From Hoplostethus atlanticus (taxonomy: Eukaryota > Chordata > Actinopteri > Trachichthyiformes > Trachichthyidae), in assembly GCA_034670405.1 (NCBI GenBank), contig JAXDDX010000004.1:8690001-8754000 (forward strand): a DNA stretch of 64,000 nt, written 5' to 3'. Position 1 is the first letter of the stretch, and every line of letters begins with the position of its first letter. A model generated the notes under the pieces. The model did no database searches. It was not told the DNA's origin and worked only from the letters and a program-made list of their open reading frames with translations. Both the position numbers and the translations under genes were made by a program. Positions 26,714 through 39,390 of this stretch are shown here, piece after piece.

Positions 26714-27054
26714 CACTGCAAAAAAATGTACATCTTAACAAGTCGTTTGGTCTTAAAATCTTATTCTTCTTAAAATAGGGGGAAAATTCTGCCAATTTGG
26801 GTGAGGCGATTCCACTTCTTCCCAATGCAGTTTCACTTGTTTCACAACATTTCTAGAAACAATGTCAATATCTTGAAACTGAAGCAGAATAATGCAGATC
26901 ATCACTAGCAGCAGAAAATGACACTGACTGAAGAACATTAAGTGAAATGATCACACCCAGCTGGCCGATTTCTTCACTCCTTTTAAGAAAAAATAAGATT
27001 TTAAGATTCAAAACTAGATTAGATTGCTTGCTCAGATGGATATTTTTTGCAGTG
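26714..27054. mobile_element. 341-bp MITE with long imperfect terminal inverted repeats
   Basis: It begins cactgcaaaaaa and ends ttttttgcagtg. A second inner match (tcttaaaatcttattcttctt on the left, complementary to aagaaaaaataagatttta on the right) shows that the inverted repeats extend about 60 bases. It has no ORF. It belongs to the common fish 'cactgcaaaaa' type. The flanks show no exact target-site duplication. Confidence 0.75.
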
Positions 27055-28087
27055 CACCCGCCCAAACAGAAGCACACAAACTGGCCCTCCGCATGCTGAT
27101 CAATCAGGGACAGGGGGTTTATAGTTGGTCAACCAGCTGCATGATGGTCGTGTCAATAACCACAGTAACCATCGTTAAATATACTGCAACAAATGCACAA
27201 TATTATTGATACTAATAACACAAACCAGGGACAGAAGGTCACATGGTGGGTTTAGGGTTAGACTGATATATGTGTTTGCCCACATATCAGGTTAACATCT
27301 GATATTGGCCAGTCAATGCCACCCACCTCCACCATTTGTTGTATAATTGATCAATACTGGTTGTCTATGGAAAGCCCTTAACCTGAAATAATTCTAATCA
27401 GATTCCACACAACTAAGCATGAATATGTTTATTTATTTATTTATTTATTTATTTGTTATTATTCTGGTGTGTGTGTGTGTATTCTAAGGTATACACATTT
27501 TGTCAAATAAAATTTCTCAAACAAGATTACATAATTTTCAAAAATAATTTAATCAATAATTCAAAAATATTCTTTTCAAAGTTAAAGCACTAGCAGTAGA
27601 GACAATAATGTGTAGAGGACCATATTAATTTAGTTAATATCTGGTATTAGTTGTTAAACGACCAACACAATTCACACTGTGTATTAGGAGCATACTTGAA
27701 ATTGAAAATTAAATATATGGTGTGACAACAATTTGAGAAGTGCTTTGAAGTGTTTTTCCTGTCTTTCACTTCCTTGTTTTATTTCCAGCAGCAAGTGAGG
27801 ATAGAGAAGCAGCTTGGTGCTTAGTGAGCGCTGTCCAGACTGAGGCTGGCCTTAGGAGGCACAACTGGAGACAAGCTGGTCTCCCTCCAAACAGAGATTT
27901 GGGTTCATGGACCTGAGCGAGCAGCTGTCCTCCCCTCCAGCCACACACTGCAGAACGGGAATGTCCTCTGTGCTCTTTGATAAGAATGTGTGTGTGACAT
28001 TATATGTGTGTGGACATCTTTGAATTTCTGAGTGTGTGTGTGCCCATCCATATGCAAGATTTGAACAAACATTGCAGTGCCCAGATT

Positions 28088-28131
<44 letters not shown>

Positions 28132-28744
28132 AATGGTCATGGACTGTGCTGTGCTTCCAGTCTTGATGTACAGTATGTATAGTTTCATTTCAATTCCATT
28201 AAGCTACTGTCCATTCAGAGTTAATGTGAAGGGCTACTGGAGAGCAGAATCTCCTTATGACCATAAGTCCTGCTTTATGGTCATACTGGGATTGGATTGG
28301 GCCCAAAGAAACATCCATCTTAACAAATAATGTTCGTTATTAAATCTTAGTACTTAATACTTAAAAATAAAGCAAGTGAAAAACAGCCAACGATTCCTTG
28401 TGGATGTATATCAACCACGTAGTCTGCTCACCAAGCCAGCGCTCCTTTATCCACGAGTCCCTGAAGCCCCTGAATTAACGAGCATGCCACACTACTGTGC
28501 ATCTCCTTTCAATATCCCCTACAGACCAATGGCCCATGGGTCCATCTAAGAGACGCCATCATTGCCTTCCACTCCCACTGAATGCCATTTGGACCGCTGA
28601 TTCATGTGGCAATCAAACCTTCAGCTGCCACCCTGCCTCGGTGCTGCTCCACGCAAGAAAAATGGATGTCATGTGCATCTGAGAGACAGGAGCCATTAAT
28701 TGTGCTCTCGATGGTTATGTACAGTATGTCTTCTGGGCTAACGC

Positions 28745-28745
<1 letters not shown>

Positions 28746-28792
<47 letters not shown>

Positions 28793-28800
28793 GGGGGGGG
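28746..28800. repeat. (GT)n followed by G-rich run
   Basis: About nineteen GT units end in gggtgggtggggggggg, which could form a G-quadruplex on the + strand. Confidence 0.9.
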
Positions 28801-28833
28801 TTATCCATCAAGTCTGTCTCTTTCCCGTCTTTC

Positions 28834-28837
28834 TATC

Positions 28838-28881
<44 letters not shown>

Positions 28882-29021
28882 GAGGGAAGGTTTTAATTAT
28901 GTTTTCTTTTATTCAAACGATTAATCCTGGACCACAGAGCACCGGGGATCCCCCTCGGGAGACGTCACACATCTGGTGAAGACTCCGCTGTTATCAGCCT
29001 TCTCTCTGGGTTACTGGAGAT

Positions 29022-29064
<43 letters not shown>
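28834..29064. repeat. two (CT)n microsatellites
   Basis: Arrays at 28834-28878 and 29023-29064 are separated by about 145 unique bases. Confidence 0.9.
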
Positions 29065-29066
<2 letters not shown>

Positions 29067-29319
29067 AGGCACACACATACACATCCACATACAGTCTCAT
29101 ACACAGCAGCAATCAACATTAACAGTTGGCTGACCGGAAAAAATAAATTGTGTCGTGTATTTGTCGGTGCGACACAACACGGTAAGTGATGGAGAAACAA
29201 TTTACTGCTCAGTGTGTCTGGTTTCCCTCAGATTGCAGACATGTTGTGGAAAAGTGAAAAAGTGAATTACTTGTAGCTAATGAATAGAAACATTTTCCAT
29301 TATATGGAAGAACAATACG

Positions 29320-29900
29320 CTGACAGATTCAAGATTTCAAGATTCAAGAAGTTTAATTGTCACATACACACACGAGGTGTGCAGTGAAATGCAAAGTGGC
29401 AATGCTCAGCAGAAATGTGCAAAATAACAGGTTCACACTATTTACAATAACCAACACAATATTTACAATGTCACAGTTTTTAAGAGCTCTATATAAAAAA
29501 CAACACAATATTTACAATAAGAGCACTTTATAAAACAATATAGTAAAAAAGGGGAAAATTGTATGTATAATATAATATAAATTATAAATTATGTGTAGTC
29601 TTTACCTAAGTGTGTGTGTGTGCATAAGAGGGGCAGTGTGTGTGTCTTGGTGGGGGCCCTGGTGAGGTCAGAGTTCACAGTCCTGATGGCCTGAGGAAAG
29701 AAACTCCGTCTCAGTCTCTCTGTTTTGGCAGCGTGACTACGGAGGCGCTTGCCTGACCGCAGCAGCTGAAACAGTCCGTTGTTGGGGTGGTGAGGATCCT
29801 TCATGATCCTGCAGGCTCTGGTTCTGCACCTCCTGGTGTACAAGTCCTGCAGGGTGGGGAGTGTAGTTCCAATAGTGCGTTCAGCCGAACGCACTACTCT
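29320..29900. mobile_element. dispersed fish repeat, unclassified, about 0.6 kb
   Basis: Landmarks in order are caagaagtttaattgtcac, gtgcagtgaaatgc, cctgatggcctgaggaaag, aaactccgtctcagtctc, cagtccgttgttggggtg and gtgcgttcagccgaacgc. I know this series from many fish genomes as a repeated sequence. The short minus-strand ORF through it is not a host gene. Confidence 0.6.
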
Positions 29901-29929
29901 CTGTGAACCGATATGGTGGAACAACACAA

Positions 29930-31766
29930 TCAGCTGACAGCTACTGAAAGTTAACTATCTAGATAGCTGCCAAGCCAAAGCTGTCAACGCGTACATAGAG
30001 TAAAGTTCCAATCTACTGTATGTGTTTACTATTGATGCACAATAAAGTAAGCTCCCTTTACCTTCCCCCATCTCTCAATAACTACTCAGATTTTATTAGT
30101 AAATCTCTTCTTTTCCTCATTACATTTCTTAAAAGCCATGGATGATTAGATAGAGCTTCACAGCTGTCTCCATATGTTTAATGACTTCTATTTGCAGTAA
30201 TTATGGTGGGATTATACAGAGGGTGGGGGTATAAATGTATGAAGTATGGGTAACGCATCTGAGGTAGTTCAAAATATGGTATTTTGTTTTCCCAAAAATG
30301 TTTCTTTGCACTTTCTGTGGCAGTATCTAGAGTAGATGTAGAGTAGATGTAGTAGAGTAGATGTACATGACCACATGCACACAGGGGAACGCACACACAC
30401 ACCCACACACACACACACACGCTTTCTTTTTCAAAACACTCAGTCAATCCCTGCTCTGCACTGGCCTCTCACATGACTGAAATAGAGTGTGAAATTTCTG
30501 CTCAAACATTCATGAGTGCAGACCTGCATTACATCACCTCGGTGCCCCGTCATGGGCTCCACGAATACAACAGAACAAAGGACAGAACAAAGAAAATGCA
30601 AAGGAGGGTAAGCGACAAAACGACAATTGAATCAGAGAGACGATCATTGAGAGAGAGAGCATGAGAGGAGAGAGAGAGGAGAGGGGGAATAGAGTGAGCA
30701 GCTACATGTGTGTCTTGCTTAGACTGCTGTCTCTTCCAGCTAGCCAGACATGACTTCACCAGCACGGCTTCCTTGTGTGCAGATATGACCTCACTCAAGC
30801 AGAGAGAGTGCACGCCATCCAGTATTAGCCAGTAGAAGCCAAATAGTTGTGTGCATGTTGCTCCCTCATCTGCAAGAACCTGCAGCATGCCATACAAGCT
30901 GTTTCCAGCCTTTGACAAGTCGTGTAGTGTTTACTACTACAAGTGAAGTGGAAGATATTTGGCTGGAGATTTTCTTTAAACGTTCTCAGCCCTTTATTCA
31001 TTTGCAGTGTTGTGGTGTATAGGTTGTGTTTTACATTGTTTATGAGTGTTGTGCAAGGAAACAGTCATCGTTGTCATTGCTCCATGTCCCATTGCTGTGA
31101 GGTACCAAGCTTCTTTTGTTCTATCTTTGTCTCTTCACCTCCAAACATACCGCCAGGGCCCAATTCTTGTTTTTTCTGTGGACATTTCTTTCAATTCCTG
31201 TGGTATTCTTCCCCCGAAATTTCTTGATCTGAAATCTATTTACTACTCGGCTCCTTACACCCCTTAATACCATAAAAAACACGTGTGTGTATCTGAAAGC
31301 AAACGTTTTTAAAATCCATACAGGTCGTATCACAGCGCAAAACTTCATTGATCGCGTCACCTCAGCCCCTTTGCCCCTTTATATTTTGTTTGCGCGACCA
31401 TGTTTATTGTCCCCATTCTGGCCCCCCTCCCCCCTCCACCTACCTTTGGGCACCCTGCCTGCCAGCCAAGCAAGCACTCACTGTCAGTCACATTTCCGTC
31501 ACCAAACTGAGCATATCCCCAGAGGACTGACTTCTCCAATCATCCAACCAGTTTTCCCTCTCTCCTGTCCAAGTCCCACTGTACTTGTCCCACTTCGGCC
31601 TCTCCAGTGGTAAGAACACAACAGAGAGTGGGTTTGTGATCAAATAGGAGTTGTTTGGTGATGCTGATGCATGATGTCCGTCTCCAGAGAGATGGACACT
31701 GGAAGGACTTTACTAAATGACGATGCACGCGCACACACACACACACACACACACATACACACACAC

Positions 31767-31800
<34 letters not shown>

Positions 31801-34573
31801 GTCCCCCATCATTGATGATTCATGAATGTCTTCAATCAGGGACTCATGGGAGCCACTCCTGAGTCACTCCATTGCTCACCTGAGGGCCATCTATTATGAC
31901 TTGGCCCTCACTTCCATACCCAGCTAGTGACATCATTCCAACTCATTTCTTTCTCTTCACATTGTAGCTTAGAGCAAAGTAATTTCACATTTACAAAAAA
32001 AAAAGACACACTGCTACACTGCCCCAGATGCCGAAGGGACAATAGCAATATATTCTTTTATGAATTTCAATTTCACCATACGACTTTCCACCAGAGGGGT
32101 CAGAGTGTCTGGGCAGACAGCAGCAACGCTCCTGCAGCAGGACAGGGTTCAGCGTCTTCCTCAAGAACATTGGCTACTGCTGGAGTTGAACCTGTGACTT
32201 TCCAGTTACAGAGTAGTCAATACTGAATGAGAAATACTGTATTATGTCATCAACTGTAATGCCTCCCTGAGTGTCTTCACTCATATACGGGACATCTGTA
32301 CTTAAAGCTAACTCACCAGAAATGCTACCATTCTCTCCTCATGCTTGGTAGCATTACACAGTTATTCTTACCGCTTTACAATCTGTTGACAGTGGAGACA
32401 CTCAAGAGTTTTTTTTCCGATTTTTTTACAATTTATATTGCATGTTGTGAATCTATGTGAAGGGAATATTTTTCATTTAATTGAATCCTTTCCTCAGCCA
32501 CACCTCTCTGTGTATCTACAGACATCAGAAGCTGCTAAACTACAGCAGTCTCGGTGGCTCCTTAGCTCATTCCAAAGGCTTTTAACACCTGCATACTGCA
32601 TCATTCAGCGCCCAACACATCCGAGTGGGACCAAGTAACACATGTCACCCTCGTGTTGATGCACTCCAAAATGCATTGGCTCGTTGTTTGTATGAGGTGG
32701 CAGGGTGGCAGATACAGGAGGAAGCTGCTGGCGTGCTTTCTCACACTCATTACTGACTCAAGCAGAAGAGTCTGTGCTCATTTACTCAGCTCAGTGACAC
32801 ACTGTACAACAGACAGGCATAGCGGGCACATGTGGGTGCACACACTCATCGAGCCTGACAGCGAGGCATCGTACCTGCACAGTAGTAGTAAGGGTAGTGG
32901 GATGGACCTACCCATGCAAACCTAAGGAAAATACTACACTTCCACTCCTTTGTTAGTTCCTTCCTTTCACAAATCTGGGGCGTCTCCTCTTCTTCATGTC
33001 TCTTTGATTAGTTGTTTGTTCATCAGTGCCAGAGCTCAGCTGTGGCCAGTGTGCCATCCTCAACTCGTCCTCGTCCTCGACTCTCTTTCTGAGAGCTGCC
33101 AGGGGCTATTCACACTGCAAGCATACATGTGAACACACACTTGCACGCACACACACACACACACACACACACGTAGTCATACAAACATTTTTTTATAGGT
33201 ACGTACCTGGATGAATTGGTGATGTAGATGAGATATTGTCAATAGATTTTATGGCTGTTAATGGATTTCAGTGTGATGACAAGTCATTAAGGATTTAAAC
33301 CACTCTTTTTTACAATATAAGCCTGGGGAGGATTATTAGAAATAAAGGTGATAATACACCAAGTATTAATGACAAATGTCACGGCGTGCCATTGTTGAGG
33401 CTCAGAGTGATTCACAGGCGGAGATATCCAGATGGAAATCCAGCATGAGTAATGACACAGTTAGGTACAAATGGCTCTGTTGAATCATATTGATAAAAAT
33501 AAATTGCTGCTTGTTAATAGAATTATGGAGAGATTGAGTGGCTGCCAATGTAGTAGTATTATGTAATAGGCAATCACTTTATACCTCACGGAGTTGCCAT
33601 GGTTTCCATTTATTAAGCATTTTTTCCCCACTTAACCTCTGTTTCTCCCTTCCTCATGTCTTTTTTTTTGTGTGTGCATGTGTGTGTGTGTGTGTGTGCC
33701 TGTGTTTGTGCACCTGCTGAAGATTAAAGCGTGAATGGTCTGGGGCTCTTTTGAATGTGGCAGGCCTAAAAGCAGCCTGTTTCCATTAGCAAACATTGAT
33801 TTGGGAGCTCAGGACTGTATGTTCTCCACTTGTCATCTTCACAGTTTTCCTCTCCCCAGCTCTCTTCCTCTCTGCAGGGCTTCTCTCTTGATCCTCCTTC
33901 CCCTGACTCAAATTACTGTACCGATGGGAAACCATCTTGTTTCGGTTGCTGTTCTGATACATTCTGCAGTGTCCTGCAATGTCCTTTTCTGTCCTCACTT
34001 TCTAATACAGTAGTTGGTATTCCACACTGCACTGACGATATCCGGTGTAATACAGAAATGTCATTCAGCTTCATGCCTGACTCTCAAACATTACCATAGA
34101 AATAAAGGGCGAAGAACAATATCGCCAGGATTTAGCTTCTGACTAAATCTAAACAGCACCGTGAATGATTTTCATACATCACAACCCTCATTAAGGTAAT
34201 AATAAAAAAGCTATCCGTTACTAATATGCAAAATATGGATCGACTAAATCCTTGTAAATAATTCTGTTTCGATGGAGAGAAAATCCACAAGGGAATTAAA
34301 CGTACAAAGATCACTGCATGTGTGTTTTCATTCTACATTACCACTCCAGATTGAGGAGTGCACTGGGTTAACTGTTACTCTATTATTAGATGAAACCTGT
34401 TATACCTAACATAATACTTGTTATGAACACATACCATGACCTACATTACAAATGGATGCATATGGGTCTAATTTGTTATCATTTTAATGCAGCATAACAC
34501 GTGTTCTGCATGGTCATGTTAGGATAATGGACAACTGCAGAAAAACACTGTGGCGGACTGGGGGGGAGGGAGT
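29930..34573. other. non-coding
   Basis: No gene is seen. It contains a 12-bp-type repeat (gtagagtagat, 30328-30366), (AC)n near 30393-30421, 31732-31800 and 33149-33173, and (GT)n near 33675-33698. The segment 32085-32225 (with ggagttgaacctgtgacttt) resembles a dispersed fish repeat. The segment 33230-33560 is complex unique sequence. Confidence 0.6.
31732..31800. repeat. (AC)n microsatellite, interrupted
   Basis: About 33 units broken by an at and an aa interruption. Confidence 0.9.
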
Positions 34574-34639
34574 GGGTGAGGCTGGATCCAGGAGAGAGTA
34601 GAGTCAGTGGACCTGCTCTCCCTGGATCCAGCCTCACCC
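34574..34639. repeat. 66-nt hairpin (inverted repeat)
   Basis: The left arm 34574-34596 (gggtgaggctggatccagg, then agag) pairs with the right arm 34616-34639 with a single bulged C. The loop is 19 bases. No purine/pyrimidine bias or simple repeat explains it. The size and shape are those of a pre-miRNA or a very small fold-back element. Confidence 0.8.
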
Positions 34640-35856
34640 AAACACATTTCCAAAGCATCAAAAATGTCCTGTTTCTGACATCTTCTCTCTCTCTCTCTCT
34701 CTGTAAGGTCTGATATGTGTGGAATTACATCTGAATGTAACACACGGCCATGTGTGCAACAACTCTGCAACAGCAAGCGACCATATGCATGTGTTTCATA
34801 TCAGTCAACTAAACTGGAAGGCGTCAGACTATGTGACGGACAGCTCCGTGTCGTCGTGCTGATCTCGGCTTCACTGCCATACATTTTCTGATTTTCAAGT
34901 TGCAGATATCATTTACGTAACCGCAGACGCGCCACGGCTCACATCTGTAAACATTCAGCCATAATGGATCCTACATCAGTTTACCGGCTCCCTGTATACT
35001 GATATGGCTCACTAACGTTGTGTGAAGTGAACAGTGACTGATACTTTAAACCTCTTTCCTCCATCCTCTCATCAGTGAGCTGAAACTCTGAACAATTCAT
35101 TTATAGCCCTCATTGCTAAATATAATTATTTTTTCGTAATGAGTGAGATGTGCAGTTTTGGTCATGGCTGGGGTGAAGCCACTGAAACTAATTCAATTGC
35201 AGTGGCATTACTTACAGAGGGCTACCCTATTGTCCTTTCTACTTGGCGGTTTACAGTATTCTCATACTGCAGGATTACGATGTGCAGATTAGGCTAACAT
35301 ACAGTACGCAGATCCTAGCTAGTAAAAAGGATTCCTGTGTTAGCGATTGTTTTAGGGATTGTCGTTTGAGATCAGTACTTCATGAAGATTATTTTTGTCC
35401 CAAACGCCAAATTGCATCATCTCCACAACAAGTCAGTACAACAGACTGAGAATTCGCAGCTGTTGGGAGCAGTACAATTTTGGGATTCGACACAAAAACA
35501 TTCAATCCACACGATCTCCCTCCGCTCATTTGTAGCAGAGCTTAACTGAGCAGAATGAAAGACAACTCCATGTCATTGTTTAAAAAGCAGATTATCTCTG
35601 ACTTCAAAACTCCCACTTCAGGTAATGCAACACATTGCTTCTGTTTCAGCAGCATAAACAATACGAAGAGAAGAGGAGTGTTAATCTGTTTTCCGATGAA
35701 AAGCTCCACTGGAGGAAGGTGGAATCGGCCCGTTTTGTTTTAGAGCGTAATCCTCTGTTGCGATACCGACTCTATCTCGCTCTCTCATGCTCTCTCTCCG
35801 TCTTTGCCTATAGTAAATGGTATCCTTAGCTAAATGTGCACGTGTTTGTGTGTATG

Positions 35857-35893
<37 letters not shown>

Positions 35894-37504
35894 CAGACCG
35901 AGCTCTGGGGAGTCTGCCAAAGGGTTTCTCACAGTGGCTGACGACTACCTGGTCATGGGGGGAAGGTGACAGGAGAGTGAGTGGGTGAAGCGTATTGTCA
36001 CGAGAGTGTGAATGTATGTGTGTGTACGTGGGCGTCTCCTGAATGTGCCGTCATGCGAGACACACAGGATGCCCGGTGGTACCTTGCACACGCTGGTTCC
36101 TCTCCGGCCTCTGTGGGGCTTTCCTCCTCACTTTTAGATCTTCATCATCCTTATCTAAGATCCTTCTCTCGCTCCCTCTGCTCCCCTGTTCCCTCTCCTC
36201 CTATAGGATATCCGGGATTTAGTGTCTCTCCCTTAGCGTCTTTCCTTGGTACGTCTCCATCTTGAAAGACTTAAAAATCTGAAATATAACATACAGATGA
36301 TGTACAGAAACATTGATCTAGAAGCACTTGGTCTCTTATATTCCTATATTCCTTCATTCCCATTTATCTAGATTTTATATTGTCATACCATGAGCTTATC
36401 ACGAAGAAAATACAGTGTTATTGACAAGACAAATGTTATTGAAATGTTTCATGTATTTATCATGCTAAAGTAACACATTATATAATACATTATTTTGTCT
36501 ATTGTCATTGTCATAGTCTCAAGGCAGCTACAGATGTGACGATAAAATGAACCATGTCACACATAATCTATCCATCTGTACTTTCACCTGGAGTTTATGG
36601 CATCTATACTACCGGCATCGACTTTATTCTCTCCTATAATGTTGTCTGCTGTACTCCGTCTAATAATATCCCATAAAATACCACAGAATTCTGCTGTGTC
36701 ATTGCCTGTCTCGCTGCCTCAAGGCTGCAGCTTTTCCCCCCTGCTCGGTAGGATGCTTTAGCATCAGAGCATCAATCCGCTTTGTGTCCTGCCGCTCTGC
36801 TTCACCGCGCTGGGTGGGACCTGGTTATGGAATTGTCCGTGGCTCTGTTTTGTCTGGCAATCGCTCCTCTTTTTTCCCTCACTGCTCCAAAATCATGGCC
36901 CATTTATTCTAACCCAATTATTATTGAAGCCTGGCTGAGCAGCGTGATGGATGGCACTTTGTTTTAGCTTGGCTATTGCTGACACACATGCTACTCCTAC
37001 TGCTTCAGTCCTAACAGGCGCCGATTATACACACACTCACACACAGAAGGTCCAGAAATCATCCTCATTTACGAGGGATGACAGTTTTATTAATTGGATG
37101 GCAGTGTTAGGCAATAATAAAGATGTGAACATGAACGGCCTGACTAATTGGGCAGTGAGTGTAAGGGAGAGTTTGTGTTTTATTGTGTGTGAATTGTTAC
37201 GACACGGCTCATAAGTTACAACACGGAGGGGACAGAAGACAAGGTTTAACTAAAGAGGATTTACAGGGGGCCTGAAGCAGTTATCCACAGACACGGGGGA
37301 CACCTCTTATATCAGCTAAACAAAGCAATAGGAAATCATCCTGCAGCACCCAGTTACATATATGAGATGTACACATTGTTGTAACCTTTGAGGGAAAAGG
37401 GAACAAGATTGTGTACTTAAAAATGCAGTTTCCCATGAAATGGTCTCTCCTCACCGTAAGGTACCGAAATGATTGTGCCTTTTTTCTGACAGTGTACACT
37501 AGCC
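34640..37504. other. non-coding
   Basis: Short (CT)n at 34682-34702 and (GT)n at 35862-35892. The rest is mainly unique; 36740-37180 is complex and not repeat-like. No gene is supported. Confidence 0.6.
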
Positions 37505-37633
37505 CAGTGGTTCTCACTCCAGTCCTCAAGGACCCGCTGTCCTGGAGGTTTCAGCTCCAGCTTTACTCAGGCACACCTGAACCAATTAAAGTCTCCCCAA
37601 GGGGGTCCTTGAGGACTGGATTGAGAACCACTG
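37505..37633. mobile_element. 129-bp hAT-type MITE with 8-bp target duplication
   Basis: Terminal inverted repeats of 31 bp (starting cagtggttctca) match at 30 of 31 positions. The element is flanked by perfect direct repeats cactagcc at 37497-37504 and 37634-37641. An 8-bp duplication and CAG ends are the marks of the hAT superfamily. The element is too short to encode anything and depended on a transposase supplied elsewhere. Confidence 0.9.
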
Positions 37634-38817
37634 CACTAGCCAAGGACCAAATGTTTCATGGTGCAACGTTAGCTAGTAGGTTTAACAGCAAGCTAAGTGG
37701 AACATGCCAAACTAGGAAGCTATGCCTTGTGTAGGTGTGGTAATATCTGGGTTATTGACAACCAATAACTGTGAAAAGTTCTACTACTAACTATTTATCT
37801 CTATCGAGTTTTCCCGGTCACTCACCTCTATAGTACATGAATGGACTCCCATTGACTTGACTGACACTGCAACAACCTTCCCTTTACCTGCCATGCTAGC
37901 TCTGTTGTAACTCCTAATGACGACATCGTCTACTTGTGTTTGCCACTGTCCATTTGCACTATATTTGAGGTCCTGTTGCACCATGCTGCATCAACATGTA
38001 CTGTGGAGCTCTGTACGTCCTCAATGCCTCTGCACCGGGGTCACCAAGACAAAGTCCTGTACATTTACACTGAAGAGAGTTAAGTGACTCTCAATCTGAT
38101 TCTCATTTCAGAGCATACTCCAGCACACCTGCTGCACTGTTCATATGGCTGCCTGGTTGGATGCCTGGATAGATGTAGGGGAGGAGGGAGGAGGGAGGAA
38201 AGGAAAGGTTGGACCTGTGAGTGAATGGGGAGAGGGGTGGATGGAGAGATGGATGGATGGGTGATGTGGTTAGAGGGAGGATAGATTTGAGCAAAGGAGA
38301 GTTATTGGCTGGATAGTAAGACACGTTTTCAGCTGTTCTCTGGTCTACACGAGCACAAATATCCTCTCTAAGCTACATTTACTGGAATATCATAAGCACA
38401 AGACCACAGTCAGCTCTTTCTCTCTCTCTCTCTCTCCCTCTCTCTCTATCATCACCACTCACCTACCATTGGTGTGCTACCCTCAACTGTAGTGTCTTTA
38501 CTGTAAGCCAAATATTATCCTCTCCAAGGGCAGAGTGGGGTGATAGGAAGTCAGGGTGTAATGAACATATGGTCATCACATTAGCTTGTGAGCTAACCGT
38601 CTCCCGGCTCGCTCCGGCGTGATGCTCGCTCTCTCGGACTGGCGGAGACGCGCTGCCTGCATGTCAATGAGCCCGATTCCCAGTTTACCAACTGAGCACA
38701 CAGGGCTCTTGTCTCTCACACACAGGCTGCCATCTGCACCCTGAATGAGCTCTGAGAGGGTCTGTGTGTGTGTGTGTGTGTGTGTGTGAGGGGTAAGGGG
38801 TGGGGGGAGGTAGTTGG

Positions 38818-38852
<35 letters not shown>

Positions 38853-39237
38853 CTTCAGTGGATGGGCTGTAGTTAACCTCATGCCTGTCTCACAGCCTGC
38901 TGCTTTGAGAGGCAGAAAGATCATTGAGAAAAAAAGATCTATTTTTAGACATAACATAGGAGGGCTGGGAGTTAAGCGTGAAGAGTGTGTGTGTACGTGT
39001 ATACAGTATGTGTGTGTACGGTGTGTGTAAGGCTGTTTGATTGTATGGGTGAGCATGATGCATGCTGAGAGTCTGTTCCAAAACAACGTAGAAGAGAAGG
39101 CACAAGCCATCTTACACTTCACATGCAATCATATAAGGCACACACTAGTCCTGGAAACACACACACACTAATCTGGATCTCGTCCTATTGCGCCTGCAGC
39201 TAGGCCTGACAGTAGTGTTGGACTCACACACACTCAT

Positions 39238-39238
<1 letters not shown>

Positions 39239-39293
<55 letters not shown>

Positions 39294-39342
39294 CCTCCCT
39301 AGCAACGAGACACGTGATGCTAATATTTTATGCCCAACCTCG

Positions 39343-39387
<45 letters not shown>
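39239..39387. repeat. (AC)n followed by (CT)n microsatellites
   Basis: About 27 AC units (39239-39292) and 21 CT units (39345-39387). Confidence 0.95.

Positions 39388-39390
<3 letters not shown>

Larger units (their letters stand above)
27055..29309. other. non-coding with dense microsatellites
   Basis: (TTTA)n at 27427-27455, (CT)n at 28090-28127, (GT)n at 28746-28784 running into a G-rich stretch (gggtgggtggggggggg), (CT)n at 28834-28878 and (CT)n at 29023-29064. No gene is supported. Confidence 0.7.
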
